Source: a virus. Taken from it: a stretch of 33,813 bases of DNA. Shown here in pieces: positions 24,318-31,058 of the stretch. The stretch is taken from the IMG/VR virus record IMGVR_UViG_3300047284_000082, positions 1 to 33,813 of that record, one strand, 5' to 3'. Each line of letters begins with the position of its first letter. Positions within the stretch are counted from its first letter, which is position 1. A model generated the notes under the pieces. It did no database searches, was not told the origin of the DNA, and worked only from the letters and a program-made list of their open reading frames with translations. The position numbers and the translations under genes were made by a program.

Positions 24318-24716
24318 GTGGTGATTGAACTCAATGTTGTTGGCAGACCAACCCCGCAAGGGTCTAAGAAAATAATTCATGGTCGCCTCATTGAAGCGCA
24401 ATCAGCAAACCTAAAGAAGTGGCGAGCGGCAATCGAAGAAGCTTGCCAACCGTACGCTAACGAGAACATCTACCTTGGACCAATTCGGTTAGAGGTAGAT
24501 TTCTTTTTAGAACGGCCCAAATCAGTCAAGGCCGGCATTCGGCCAAGGCCAACAGTCCCACCAGACCTAGACAAGCTCGTTCGTGGCGTAGGCGATGGCA
24601 TTGGGCAGTCAGGTTTGATTTTCGGTGATGACTCGCAGATAGTCGAAATAATCGCCCGCAAACACTATGCGGATGACCGCGAGACAGGCGCAATAATCAA
24701 AATTTCGGCTGTATAA
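24318..24716 (+). CDS. rusA: RusA-like Holliday junction resolvase
   Basis: 132 residues. VVGRPTPQGSKK at the N-terminus, PPDLDKLVRGVGDGIGQSGLIFGDDSQI with the acidic metal ligands (Asp83, Asp85, Asp93, Asp104-105), and the lysine in ARKHYAD. It resolves four-way junctions before packaging. GTG starts at 24318 or 24321 are equally possible; no ATG is available. End of the recombination/replication operon. Confidence 0.93.
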   Translation: MVIELNVVGRPTPQGSKKIIHGRLIEAQSANLKKWRAAIEEACQPYANENIYLGPIRLEVDFFLERPKSVKAGIRPRPTVPPDLDKLVRGVGDGIGQSGLIFGDDSQIVEIIARKHYADDRETGAIIKISAV

Positions 24717-24723
24717 CAAAATC

Positions 24724-24790
24724 ATAACGACACGCTAAATGTCCTTGACCCTGCCTATTCGGTGGGGTTTACTTGTATCAACAGAGGAAA
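24724..24790 (+). promoter_or_regulatory. Promoter region with upstream element ATAACGACACG
   Basis: ATAACGACACG (24724-24734), 10 bases, then TTGACC (24745-24750), a good -35. The -10 is unclear (TTTACT or TACTTG nearby). The same 11-bp element with 10-base spacing to TTGAC lies at 29791. It would drive the small-gene operon that begins at 24799. Confidence 0.55.
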
Positions 24791-24798
24791 GGACTGTT

Positions 24799-24996
24799 AT
24801 GAGAGTAAATGAAATCAAGAGTCAAATTGACTTTTACACTGATGCGCTGTTCCAGAACGGTTACGACATGGGCTGGAATTCAGTTCTAGAAGAACTAGAC
24901 CAGCTGTCAGATCGTGCATGGAACAAAGAAAACCCTGCGCTTGCAGAGGCAATCCGCTGGGCTGTAAACCAGGTCAGAGGTGAGTTCAGTGAGTGA
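24799..24996 (+). CDS. Small helical protein, paralogue family A
   Basis: 65 residues (IKSQIDFYTDALFQNGYDMG, WNSVLEELDQLSD). ATG 24799 has a strong ribosome binding site (GAGGAAAGG); an upstream ATG in frame at 24739 precedes the promoter. Layout (aromatic, hydrophobic helix, glycine, E/R-rich helix, W late) resembles the genes at 24989 and 25750. Function unknown. Confidence 0.7.
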   Translation: MRVNEIKSQIDFYTDALFQNGYDMGWNSVLEELDQLSDRAWNKENPALAEAIRWAVNQVRGEFSE

Positions 24997-25207
24997 GATG
25001 CTAACGCTAATTTACAAAAGCTCTCTTATCGCCTACAACCAAGGTGCTAAAGACGAGCGCGAGCGCATTATCAAAGTATTACAAAACGAAAAAACCGCAG
25101 AAGCCTTGACATTTGTAGCTCGCAACACTGCCGAAGAAAACCCAAGAATAATTCAAGACCAAGCATGGCTCAGAATTGAGCAGCTAATCAAAGGAGAGCA
25201 GAAGTGA
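24989..25207 (+). CDS. Small helical protein, paralogue family A
   Basis: 72 residues with the core LIYKSSLIAYNQGAKDERERI, matching LIYRQGVLTFNAGMESERNRI in gene 25750-25974, and a late IEQLIKGEQK (compare LIALIKGG). GTG 24989 has AGAGG 8 bases upstream; GTG 24980 is an alternative. It overlaps the previous stop. Function unknown. Confidence 0.68.
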   Translation: MSEMLTLIYKSSLIAYNQGAKDERERIIKVLQNEKTAEALTFVARNTAEENPRIIQDQAWLRIEQLIKGEQK

Positions 25208-25449
25208 AATTCACTAACTGGCTATACGACAGACTAGATGGCATTTTCCCGAAAGTCTTGGACAAAGCATTTGACCAGGGCTTGAGGATTGGCGCTGAAT
25301 ACGCTGCGCGAAAAATGTCAATGACTATCACGGAGTTTGGCGACAAGGCTAACCTCACGAAAGCTCAAGCTGTAGGCTATGAGTTAGCTTTGCAGGCTGT
25401 TCAAGAGGCAAAGCAAACTATAAATAAAAAGACAGGAGCCATGCTTTGA
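25204..25449 (+). CDS. Small helical protein
   Basis: 81 residues from GTG with GGAG upstream. FTNWLYDRLDGIFPKVLDKA, GLRIGAEYAARK, AVGYELALQAVQEAKQ: alternating aromatic and alanine-rich helices, loosely similar to neighbouring family A proteins. Coupled to the previous gene by a 4-base overlap and to the next by TTGA. Confidence 0.65.
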   Translation: MKFTNWLYDRLDGIFPKVLDKAFDQGLRIGAEYAARKMSMTITEFGDKANLTKAQAVGYELALQAVQEAKQTINKKTGAML

Positions 25450-25757
25450 TTTCGATTGTTGTTTGGGAACTTCCAAATTGTGTTCAGTGTATGCAGACCA
25501 AGCGTGAGTTTGACAAGCGCGGAATTCAGTACACAACCCGTCGCCTAGACAAGTCAAAGAAGGCGACTCAGAGGTTCCTAGAGCTGGGCTTCACCCAAGC
25601 TCCAATTATCGAAACCGACACAAAGCGTTGGTCTGGCTTCAGACTAGACAAAATTCAAAGCCTTGAGTATCACCTGAAGTCAGAGCGCGCTCACGGCATC
25701 AATGTACCGCTAGAGCCACTAAAGCAGATAGCGGAGGAAATAGGGGAAAATGAGTGA
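25446..25757 (+). CDS. NrdH/glutaredoxin-like redoxin
   Basis: 103 residues. The redox motif CVQC (Cys12, Cys15) follows a first strand (ISIVVWELPN); FDKRGIQYTTRRLDK and the cis-proline segment FTQAPII, then WSGFRLDKIQ match NrdH-type redoxins that feed electrons to ribonucleotide reductase. No reductase is encoded here, so it would work with a host enzyme. TTG start overlapping the previous stop. It carries a 25-residue tail beyond the usual fold. Confidence 0.85.
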   Translation: MISIVVWELPNCVQCMQTKREFDKRGIQYTTRRLDKSKKATQRFLELGFTQAPIIETDTKRWSGFRLDKIQSLEYHLKSERAHGINVPLEPLKQIAEEIGENE

Positions 25758-25974
25758 CATCCAAGAGCTGATCTATCGCCAAGGCGTATTGACATTCAAC
25801 GCCGGCATGGAGTCAGAGCGAAACAGAATCCTCAGACTGCTTGAACAGTCAGCAGTGGAGCAACAAAAGCTTTTGGAGCTTCGCCCAAATAGGGCCGACA
25901 ACAGACACCGTGAGATGGCCGTAGCAACGACCTACCAGTTGATTGCGCTAATCAAGGGCGGGACAAATGCTTGA
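25750..25974 (+). CDS. Small helical protein, paralogue family A
   Basis: 74 residues: LIYRQGVLTFNAGMESERNRI, LRLLEQSAVEQQKLLEL, TYQLIALIKGG. Clear match in layout to gene 24989-25207 (LIYKSSLIAYNQG, ERERI). Overlaps the redoxin by 8 bases. Function unknown; the family may be a rapidly evolving set of host-takeover or anti-defence proteins (inference). Confidence 0.7.
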   Translation: MSDIQELIYRQGVLTFNAGMESERNRILRLLEQSAVEQQKLLELRPNRADNRHREMAVATTYQLIALIKGGTNA

Positions 25975-26050
25975 GTACATCCTGATTTTGTCCGTTATCA
26001 ATGTTTTACTTAGTTCCATAATCCTAATGAAAGCTAAAGACAACAAATGA
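25967..26050 (+). CDS. 27-residue single-helix membrane peptide
   Basis: Sequence MLEYILILSVINVLLSSIIL followed by a short basic tail (MKAKDNK). One transmembrane helix. It overlaps the previous gene by 8 bases and the next by 4 (ATGA), so start and stop both fit translational coupling. Function unknown. Confidence 0.6.
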   Translation: MLEYILILSVINVLLSSIILMKAKDNK

Positions 26051-26385
26051 TTCCAAAGTCCGTCAAGATAGGGGCGCAGGTCTTCGACATTCAAGAGCGC
26101 ACCAAAAAGCAAGACTCCCTATTGGCGGAGGGCAACTACGGCTACACCCGCGATGAAGTAAACCTGATTGTTGTTGACTCCGAGCTACACCTGAGCAAAA
26201 AGAAAGTAACCCTGCTGCATGAGATTCTTCACGCGGCACGGATGGTCTTTGAGCTTTCGGTCAAGCCTTCGGACAAGTCAAGCTTTGACGACTGGGAGCA
26301 TTACTTCATCAGCATCTACGAACAATCATTACTTGTAGTTTTACAAGAGAATCCAGAGATAGTGAAATGGCTAACAAAAAACTAA
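26047..26385 (+). CDS. HEXXH zinc-metalloprotease-like protein
   Basis: 112 residues with LLHEILHAAR (His58, Glu59, His62), the zincin motif, after a beta hairpin region (PKSVKIGAQVFDI, NLIVVDSELHLSKKK). This small family is widespread in phages and related in layout to IrrE/ImmA and SprT-like peptidases. The third ligand could be Glu in DDWEHYF. Substrate unknown; a host repressor or restriction factor is possible. Confidence 0.75.
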   Translation: MIPKSVKIGAQVFDIQERTKKQDSLLAEGNYGYTRDEVNLIVVDSELHLSKKKVTLLHEILHAARMVFELSVKPSDKSSFDDWEHYFISIYEQSLLVVLQENPEIVKWLTKN

Positions 26386-26612
26386 AAGACGAAAGAGACG
26401 CGGACCTAAACGCGCGTATCTACGCAGACTTTCGGCAGGCCGCAGCCCTACTAAGGGATAAGAACCTAGTGTGGTCTGCCGATCTAGATTGCATCAGAGA
26501 AGACCTAGCCGACTACATAGAGTCACGCGCTCTATTCGGTCAGAGCAATGGTCAGCACCTAATCAATGTTGTTCAACGGCTGTTGGACGACGAGAACGAT
26601 TTGAGTATCTAA
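26367..26612 (+). CDS. Hypothetical helical protein
   Basis: 81 residues (ARIYADFRQAAALLRDKNLV, IREDLADYIESRALF, LINVVQRLLDDENDL). Predicted helical, acidic. Overlaps the HEXXH gene by 19 bases, next ATG by one base. No recognised family. Confidence 0.65.
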   Translation: MANKKLKDERDADLNARIYADFRQAAALLRDKNLVWSADLDCIREDLADYIESRALFGQSNGQHLINVVQRLLDDENDLSI

Positions 26613-26866
26613 TGCAAGATTTCAACTACGAAGACCTAATCAAGCAGTGGGCATACCAAGACGAATTTGAGGGTATTGCCACCAGCTTGCTTGAGGCCGG
26701 AATTCAGTTGGGGGTACAAGCGCTTGGACTGAAGATTGCGCAATACATCATTGATGGCAATGACTTTCCGCACACACCTGAAGAACTTACTGAACTCATG
26801 AATCAAGGGCATGACCACGCAATCAATGAGCTAACAAGGAGGCTAAAGAATGCTAGAGGGGCTTGA
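26612..26866 (+). CDS. Hypothetical helical protein
   Basis: 84 residues (NYEDLIKQWAYQDEFEGIAT, LLEAGIQLGVQALGLKIAQY, FPHTPEELTELMNQGHDHAI). ATG 26612 overlaps the previous TAA; a longer in-frame version from 26471 lies wholly in the previous gene and is not favoured. Composition resembles the family A proteins upstream. Function unknown. Confidence 0.65.
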   Translation: MQDFNYEDLIKQWAYQDEFEGIATSLLEAGIQLGVQALGLKIAQYIIDGNDFPHTPEELTELMNQGHDHAINELTRRLKNARGA

Positions 26867-27080
26867 GCCAAAAAAGAACAAGGGCGTCTATTGCAAGATA
26901 GAGCAGCTCATGGCGACGCTGGATGAGGCAGATCAAAAGATTCTGACCAAGGCGCTCGCAGACAAAGACAAGTGGAGCGACAAAGGCTTGTCAACAGCAC
27001 TGAGGGAAAGAAAACTCAGTGTTGCCGATACAACCATTGCCAAACACCGCAGGAAAATCTGCGCGTGCTTCAGGAAGTAG
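26850..27080 (+). CDS. Small HTH DNA-binding protein
   Basis: 76 residues. CKIEQLMATLDEADQKIL, WSDKGLSTALRERKLSVADTTIAKHRRKICACFR has the layout of a helix-turn-helix followed by a basic KHRRK recognition segment and CxC. Similar proteins occur in actinophage early regions. It precedes the metallophosphoesterase by 6 bases; its target is unknown. Confidence 0.65.
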   Translation: MLEGLEPKKNKGVYCKIEQLMATLDEADQKILTKALADKDKWSDKGLSTALRERKLSVADTTIAKHRRKICACFRK

Positions 27081-27086
27081 GGAACA

Positions 27087-28232
27087 TTGCTAGAGAATCT
27101 GGAGCCAGCTGGCAAGGTCACAGCACCTATGAATTTCAGACCAGGCATCGAGTTCGATGGTCAAGAGGGCATCGCAACTACACCTGGCTACACCGACCAA
27201 CCAAACTTTGAACAGTTCTTGCTTGAGGCAGGATTCGACCCGAACGAGATTGAGATTGTCGGTACACCACGCACCTCACGCTGGCAGAAGTACGACGGCG
27301 AGTGGCTGACTGCTTACCGGTTCAACTTTCGCAAGAAGCTAAATTCGGTTGACTTGCCTTTATTGCTACAAGAAGCAAAGAAGAAGGCCAAGCCAGCCAA
27401 GCCTGCACCTGCCGAGCCACGCTGCCTAGTGATTATGTGGTCCGATTTACAGGTGGGCAAGGTTGATTACCGCGGCAATTCTCAATCACTGATTGAGCGC
27501 GTACAACTTATGCAAACTCGGTTGATGGATTTGGTCAAGCGCGAGAAGCCAGAAAAGATTATCTTTGCTGATCTAGGCGATACCGTAGAAAACTTCAACA
27601 ATGCTGCGGCTATGCAACAGCTACAAAGTAACGACCTAAGCATTATGGAACAGGTGGACCTGGCAACTACATTCGCCTGGCAAACCTTGAAGATGCTTTA
27701 CGAGCGTGTACCAAACATTACCTACGCATCAGTCGGTTCTAATCACTGTCAGTGGCGCGTAGGCCGTGACGCCGTAGGCAAGCCAAGCGACGACTGGGGC
27801 ATCTTTATCGGACGCCAGTTAGCTCGCCTAAGTTCAGAAGCCGGACTGAAAATTCGATTCACCGAGCCTCAGCCGCACGATGAGTCGCTGGCCATAGATG
27901 TATTCGGTGATGGCTTCCACATTCTCGGAGTTGTTCACGGGCATCAGGCCAAGCGTCCGGACATGATGGCAACCTGGTGGCGCGGACAAGCATTCGGGCG
28001 ACAACCAGTCGCAGATGCCTCAGTGCTAATTCACGGACACTGGCATCACCTTAGAGTGACAGAACTCGGATCAACACCACGCGGCACATCGCGCTTCCTA
28101 ATCATGGCTCCAACTATGGACAACGGTTCTGGCTGGTGGAGAAAAGTGACGGGGGAGGACTCAGTGCCTGGACTCGGTGCGTTCTTCCTAGAGAAGGGCG
28201 TGGACTTTACGGGGACGGTTTACAAGCTCTAA
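27087..28232 (+). CDS. Metallophosphoesterase
   Basis: 381 residues from TTG 27087 with GGGAA upstream (ATG 27129 is an alternative). Calcineurin-like motifs: WSDLQVGK (Asp119-120 region), ADLGDTVEN (Asp162, Asp165), GSNHCQWR (Asn219, His220), VVHGH and IHGHWHH. Residues 1-110 are an added N-terminal part with an HTH-like segment and a basic linker (KKKAKPAKPAPAEP). SbcD/Mre11-like nucleases and phosphodiesterases share this fold. No ATPase partner is seen nearby. Confidence 0.85.
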   Translation: MLENLEPAGKVTAPMNFRPGIEFDGQEGIATTPGYTDQPNFEQFLLEAGFDPNEIEIVGTPRTSRWQKYDGEWLTAYRFNFRKKLNSVDLPLLLQEAKKKAKPAKPAPAEPRCLVIMWSDLQVGKVDYRGNSQSLIERVQLMQTRLMDLVKREKPEKIIFADLGDTVENFNNAAAMQQLQSNDLSIMEQVDLATTFAWQTLKMLYERVPNITYASVGSNHCQWRVGRDAVGKPSDDWGIFIGRQLARLSSEAGLKIRFTEPQPHDESLAIDVFGDGFHILGVVHGHQAKRPDMMATWWRGQAFGRQPVADASVLIHGHWHHLRVTELGSTPRGTSRFLIMAPTMDNGSGWWRKVTGEDSVPGLGAFFLEKGVDFTGTVYKL

Positions 28233-28717
28233 TGCCAAACCTAGGAAACGAAACAAGCGTTGCAGGTACAGAAGTCTGGCTAACACCGCCTTACATTCTG
28301 GAAGCACTCGGTGAGTTTGACCTTGACCCTTGTGCATCTGTTGACAGACCATGGGACACCGCTAAGCATCACTTCACAATTGAAGATGACGGACTGGCTC
28401 AGGATTGGTTTGGTCGTGTTTGGTGCAATCCACCTTACGGCCCAAAGCTCGGTCCGTTCTTGCGCAGACTTGCAGATCATGATGAGGGCGGCATAGCTCT
28501 TGTTTTTGCACGCACTGAAACAAAAGCGTTCTTTGACTTCGTATGGGACAGGGCAACCGCCATCTTCTTTATCAAGGGCAGAATTCGGTTCTACAAACCA
28601 AATGGCGAAATCGGTGGAACTGCCGGAAGCCCCTCCGTGCTTATCGCATACGGCGAGCGTGACGCAGAAGTTCTAAAGAACTGTAAACTACCTGGAAAGT
28701 TTGTAAGGATTAGATAA
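28232..28717 (+). CDS. Phage DNA N6-adenine methyltransferase (Dam-like)
   Basis: 161 residues. VWLTPPYILEALGEFDLDPCAS and WCNPPYG (Asn66-Tyr69, the NPPY catalytic motif) with GPKLGPFLRRL are diagnostic of the phage Dam-type family (PF05869-like). It would methylate adenines to avoid host restriction or mark DNA. ATG 28232 overlaps the previous stop. GATC sites are present in the window but the target motif is not certain. Confidence 0.92.
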   Translation: MPNLGNETSVAGTEVWLTPPYILEALGEFDLDPCASVDRPWDTAKHHFTIEDDGLAQDWFGRVWCNPPYGPKLGPFLRRLADHDEGGIALVFARTETKAFFDFVWDRATAIFFIKGRIRFYKPNGEIGGTAGSPSVLIAYGERDAEVLKNCKLPGKFVRIR

Positions 28718-28920
28718 TGCGTAACTGGGAAGAACTGGCAAAGCAGATGCGAGAGCGCGCTCTTTCATCCACTGAGCCGTTCGTCATCAGGGAAACTATC
28801 TACGAACCATCGGAAGAACAGAAGAAGCTTTACTATCACGCTGGTAGATGGGCTGGCGGCGCACGGGATTACACCGCACGCAAGGCCTATGAGCAGTTAC
28901 ATAGAGAAGGCGAAATCTAA
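28717..28920 (+). CDS. Hypothetical protein
   Basis: 67 residues (MRNWEELAKQMRERALSSTE, FVIRETIYEPSEEQKKLYYH, AGGARDYTARKAYEQLHREG). Helical and basic, start-stop coupled to both neighbours. No known domain recognised. Confidence 0.65.
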   Translation: MRNWEELAKQMRERALSSTEPFVIRETIYEPSEEQKKLYYHAGRWAGGARDYTARKAYEQLHREGEI

Positions 28921-29096
28921 TGCCTACCTACACCTACGAATGTGCCTGCGGGCAGGTCTGGGATGTTCGACATGGAATGAATGAAACTCCAGATCTTGAA
29001 TGCGATAATTGCGGGGGGACCATGGAGCGCGTCTTTACTCCGCCAGCCATAACATTCAAAGGCTCAGGCTTCTATACAACCGACAAAAAGAAATAA
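28920..29096 (+). CDS. FmdB-type zinc ribbon protein
   Basis: 58 residues. MPTYTYECACGQVWDVRHGM, LECDNCGGTMERVF, ITFKGSGFYTTD: the short putative regulatory zinc ribbon (FmdB/CxxC_CxxC_SSSS) with the typical GSGFYTTD end. In phages it often lies near DNA metabolism genes. It overlaps the preceding stop by one base (TAATG). Confidence 0.85.
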   Translation: MPTYTYECACGQVWDVRHGMNETPDLECDNCGGTMERVFTPPAITFKGSGFYTTDKKK

Positions 29097-29106
29097 ACCA
29101 ATGGAC

Positions 29107-29135
29107 TTGACAATTCGGTCAAACAGAGTCATAAT
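29107..29135 (+). promoter_or_regulatory. Strong sigma70-type promoter before the HNH gene
   Basis: TTGACA (29107-29112), spacer 17, CATAAT (29130-29135): the best promoter in the window. The -35 is followed by AATTCGGTCAA, giving an inverted repeat TTGAC-N6-GTCAA over the -35, a possible operator. Confidence 0.82.
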
Positions 29136-29254
29136 GTCTTTGGAGCTGCAGCGATACCTCTCTCTCGCTTCTTCTCCTTTCTCTCTCTTGGTGGGAGGGG
29201 ATCTGGTAAATGCCTCCATTCATTGCTCCGCCAGGTTCCCTCTCGCCTATCTCT

Positions 29255-29290
29255 CCAGAAAAAAATTCAGTCAAAATGGCCTTTAAGAAG
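29255..29290 (+). repeat. Control module repeat, copy 1
   Basis: CCAGAAAAAAATTCAGT, then CAAAATGGCCTTTAAG. It matches copy 3 (31863-31893) closely in bases and order, and contains the ATG of the HNH gene (29276). Confidence 0.6.
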
Positions 29291-29593
29291 CCCTGCCTAG
29301 ATTGCGGCAAGCTCAGCTACGAGAGCCGGTGCGAACTACACCGCCGCCGCGTAGAACAGTTGCGCGACATAAAGAGGGCAGAAAAGAAAAAGGCCTACTA
29401 CAACACCGACTACCGCAAGCGGGCAAAGCTAGTCCGAGACACCGCCATTGTCTGCCACATCTGCGGGGACGGCGCTCGCTTGAATGATCCATGGCAAGCC
29501 GACCACCTAGAGCCAGGCAACCCGCTATCACCGCTGGCCGCTGCTCACCGGTCTTGTAATGCCGCCAGAGGCAATAAGCCGCTAGACAAGTAG
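29276..29593 (+). CDS. HNH endonuclease
   Basis: 105 residues. Zinc ligands CLDCGK and CHICGDGA, then WQADHLEPGNPLSPLAAAHRSCNAARGNK, the HNH core typical of actinophage HNH proteins that assist terminase. ATG 29276 starts exactly at the family's usual MAFKKPCLDCG; an in-frame ATG at 29210 would add a proline-rich leader. No clear ribosome binding site: the region before ATG is AAAAAAATTCAGTCAAA. Own strong promoter upstream. Confidence 0.87.
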   Translation: MAFKKPCLDCGKLSYESRCELHRRRVEQLRDIKRAEKKKAYYNTDYRKRAKLVRDTAIVCHICGDGARLNDPWQADHLEPGNPLSPLAAAHRSCNAARGNKPLDK

Positions 29594-29611
29594 CACACCG
29601 GTCCGACTTTT

Positions 29612-29660
29612 ATTTTTCAGTCGGGCAAAATTCGGTCAGGCAAAAATTCAGTTAAAAAGC
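29612..29660 (+). repeat. Imperfect triple array of the AATTCRGT element
   Basis: TTTTTCAGTCGGGCA, AAATTCGGTCAGGCA and AAAATTCAGTTAAAA follow one another at 15-16 base spacing. The last unit merges into control module copy 2. Confidence 0.55.
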
Positions 29661-29682
29661 CTTTTAACGCGCGCCCGCGAGA
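29641..29682 (+). repeat. Control module repeat, copy 2
   Basis: AAAAATTCAGTTAAAAAGCC then TTTTAACGCGCGCCCGCGAGA, nearly identical to copy 3 (31869-31912). It holds a perfect inverted repeat GTTAAAA-AGCC-TTTTAAC (29651-29668) and a GC-rich alternating segment. It lies just before a LexA box. Confidence 0.72.
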
Positions 29683-29689
29683 CAGACAG

Positions 29690-29705
29690 TCGAACACTTG
29701 TTCGA
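29690..29705. promoter_or_regulatory. LexA (SOS) box, perfect actinobacterial consensus
   Basis: TCGAACACTTGTTCGA matches TCGAAC-N4-GTTCGA. GATAAC, a -10-like hexamer, overlaps its right edge (29704). The stretch to the next gene (29876) holds the ATAACGACACG promoter and no convincing gene. Confidence 0.8.
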
Positions 29706-29790
29706 TAACAGGACTGAGTGCGCTAATGCTGGTGATGATCGCGGCCTGGTTGCCGCTGAATGAGCAACAAATAACAAAAATAACAGTTCT

Positions 29791-29839
29791 ATAACGACAC
29801 GAAAAAATACCTTGACGCGCACTAGACACGGCGCAGAAT
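29791..29839 (+). promoter_or_regulatory. Promoter with upstream element ATAACGACACG
   Basis: ATAACGACACG (29791-29801), 10 bases, TTGACG (29812-29817), spacer 16, CAGAAT (29834-29839). A usable sigma70-type promoter for the first short-gene operon. Confidence 0.62.
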
Positions 29840-29875
29840 TGTTATTGCCGCAGACAACGGCAGAGAGAGATAGAA

Positions 29876-30076
29876 ATGCCACTAACACCTATGGAAGTAA
29901 CGGAATTAGAGAAAAACAGAAGCACCTATGGTTGCGGTGCTAACGACTGCCTTAGTTGCTATCCGATTATCTACGGTTGCTGGGCGTGTGATAACACCTA
30001 TCCTGAACCGATAAGAAATGGGGAGTGTTACTACTGCCCTGACTGCGAATACTGCGAAAACTGCGGCGCAGCCTAA
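29876..30076 (+). CDS. Cysteine-rich zinc-binding small protein
   Basis: 66 residues with ten cysteines (residues 20, 25, 28, 35, 38, 51, 54, 57, 60, 63) in CxxC pairs: CLSCYP, CWACDN, CYYCPDCEYCENCG. Probably binds two zinc ions. First gene of the operon under the LexA box and the ATAACGACACG promoter; AGAGAGA ribosome binding site. Function unknown. Confidence 0.7.
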   Translation: MPLTPMEVTELEKNRSTYGCGANDCLSCYPIIYGCWACDNTYPEPIRNGECYYCPDCEYCENCGAA

Positions 30077-30105
30077 CCAACAACAATACGAAAGAGAGAA
30101 AGAAA

Positions 30106-30354
30106 ATGGAAACAGTAACAATTAGCCGTAAGACCCTTGAGTTTCTAACGCTCAAAACGGCAGAAATGTATAGCTGGGACGGACTTGATCTGACTATCGA
30201 AGAAGACAGACAAGTCGCTATTCACATTGACGAGGCAGTCGAAGTGTTAGCACTACAAGTCGAAATGGACGAAATGAGAGAAAAGCGACAAGAAGAACTA
30301 AGACGGCACTACGAAGAACACCACGCCGCACAAGCAGCTAAGGAGAGCAACTAA
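30106..30354 (+). CDS. Hypothetical acidic helical protein
   Basis: 82 residues: TVTISRKTLEFLTLKTAEMY, then IHIDEAVEVLALQVEMDEMR and a charged helix to the end. Preceded by GAGAGAAAGAAA and followed by AAGGAGAGCAACTAATG, a stop-start with ribosome binding site that recurs in this operon. Function unknown. Confidence 0.68.
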   Translation: METVTISRKTLEFLTLKTAEMYSWDGLDLTIEEDRQVAIHIDEAVEVLALQVEMDEMREKRQEELRRHYEEHHAAQAAKESN

Positions 30355-30470
30355 TGGAATACACAATTACCCGCCTGCCTGAATGGACAGACGATCAATG
30401 GGAAGCACTAATTGACGCTATCGAAGAAACAGTAGTAGCCGTCGCGACAGACTGGGAGGACGCAGAATGA
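30354..30470 (+). CDS. 38-residue acidic protein
   Basis: MEYTITRLPEWTDDQWEALI then DAIEETVVAVATDWEDAE. Start overlaps the previous stop and has GGAGAG upstream; its stop overlaps the next ATG (ATGA). The first codons share 13 bases (AATACACAATTAC) with the start of gene 30685. Highly acidic, which in phages can mean DNA mimicry; that is speculation. Confidence 0.62.
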   Translation: MEYTITRLPEWTDDQWEALIDAIEETVVAVATDWEDAE

Positions 30471-30685
30471 ATAAGCAAGAAATAAAGCCAAATCTACGCC
30501 GCACCTATCGCGCAGATAGTTTCTTACACGGCGCAACGCTGGAGTTTCCGGTGGACGGACACAGCGACCTATCGGACGCAGACTGGGAAGAAATAGCGGC
30601 AGACGAGCTGAACTTTATGGTCCGCGACGACCGCAACTGGGTAATAGTCCAATACGGCGACGAGGAAGAACTGGAGGAGAACTAA
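30467..30685 (+). CDS. Hypothetical acidic protein
   Basis: 72 residues: RRTYRADSFLHGATLEFPVD, SDADWEEIAADELNFMVRDD, NWVIVQYGDEEELEEN. Beta then alpha pattern with an acidic end, no recognised domain. Coupled by ATGA to the gene before and TAATG to the gene after. Confidence 0.65.
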   Translation: MNKQEIKPNLRRTYRADSFLHGATLEFPVDGHSDLSDADWEEIAADELNFMVRDDRNWVIVQYGDEEELEEN

Positions 30686-30852
30686 TGAAATACACAATTA
30701 CGATCACCGGACAGTTTGAGATAGAAATACCCGAACTTGACGACGACGAGCGCAAATACATAAGCGACTTCTACGAAACAGCCGTATTACCTGCCGGCTA
30801 TGAGGACGCTGAATACTTAGGCGGCAGTATTACTTTTGAGGAGAGCAACTAA
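30685..30852 (+). CDS. 55-residue acidic protein
   Basis: MKYTITITGQFEIEIPELDD, ERKYISDFYETAVLPAGYED, AEYLGGSITFEESN. Probably a small beta-sheet protein. Its start (MKYTIT) resembles that of gene 30354 (MEYTIT). GGAGGAGA precedes the ATG and GAGGAGAGCAACTAATG ends it, the same junction as at 30341. Function unknown. Confidence 0.62.
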   Translation: MKYTITITGQFEIEIPELDDDERKYISDFYETAVLPAGYEDAEYLGGSITFEESN

Positions 30853-31058
30853 TGTATGCCAACGAAACTATGAATGATTACGAGTACGCACCTGGTTTCT
30901 ACTTATGCCGCTATGCGACAGAACTAGCTGCCCTGGAAACAATAGTCAATGCTGATAATGAAGAACACGCTTATTTGCTGGGACTAGATCAACTAGAGAA
31001 AGAACTAGGCGTGGAAGTAACGCCTATCTACTGGGAATGCCAATTGGAGGCGCAATAA
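30852..31058 (+). CDS. Hypothetical acidic protein
   Basis: 68 residues: MNDYEYAPGFYLCRYATELA, NADNEEHAYLLGLDQLEKEL, VEVTPIYWECQLEAQ. No known family. Overlaps neighbours by one base on each side. Confidence 0.65.
   Translation: MYANETMNDYEYAPGFYLCRYATELAALETIVNADNEEHAYLLGLDQLEKELGVEVTPIYWECQLEAQ

Noticed and set aside
29726-29794. 22-codon ORF (MLVMIAAWLPLNEQQ) just after the first LexA box
   Set aside because: Weak and distant ribosome binding site, and its end overlaps the ATAACGACACG element; could be a leader peptide but is not supported.
29119-29829. Minus-strand frames sharing the peptide FLTEF at 29119-29310 and 29617-29829 (also 31736-31930)
   Set aside because: The shared peptide arises from the DNA repeat AAATTCAGTYAAAA read backwards; the frames lack ribosome binding sites and cover regulatory DNA.
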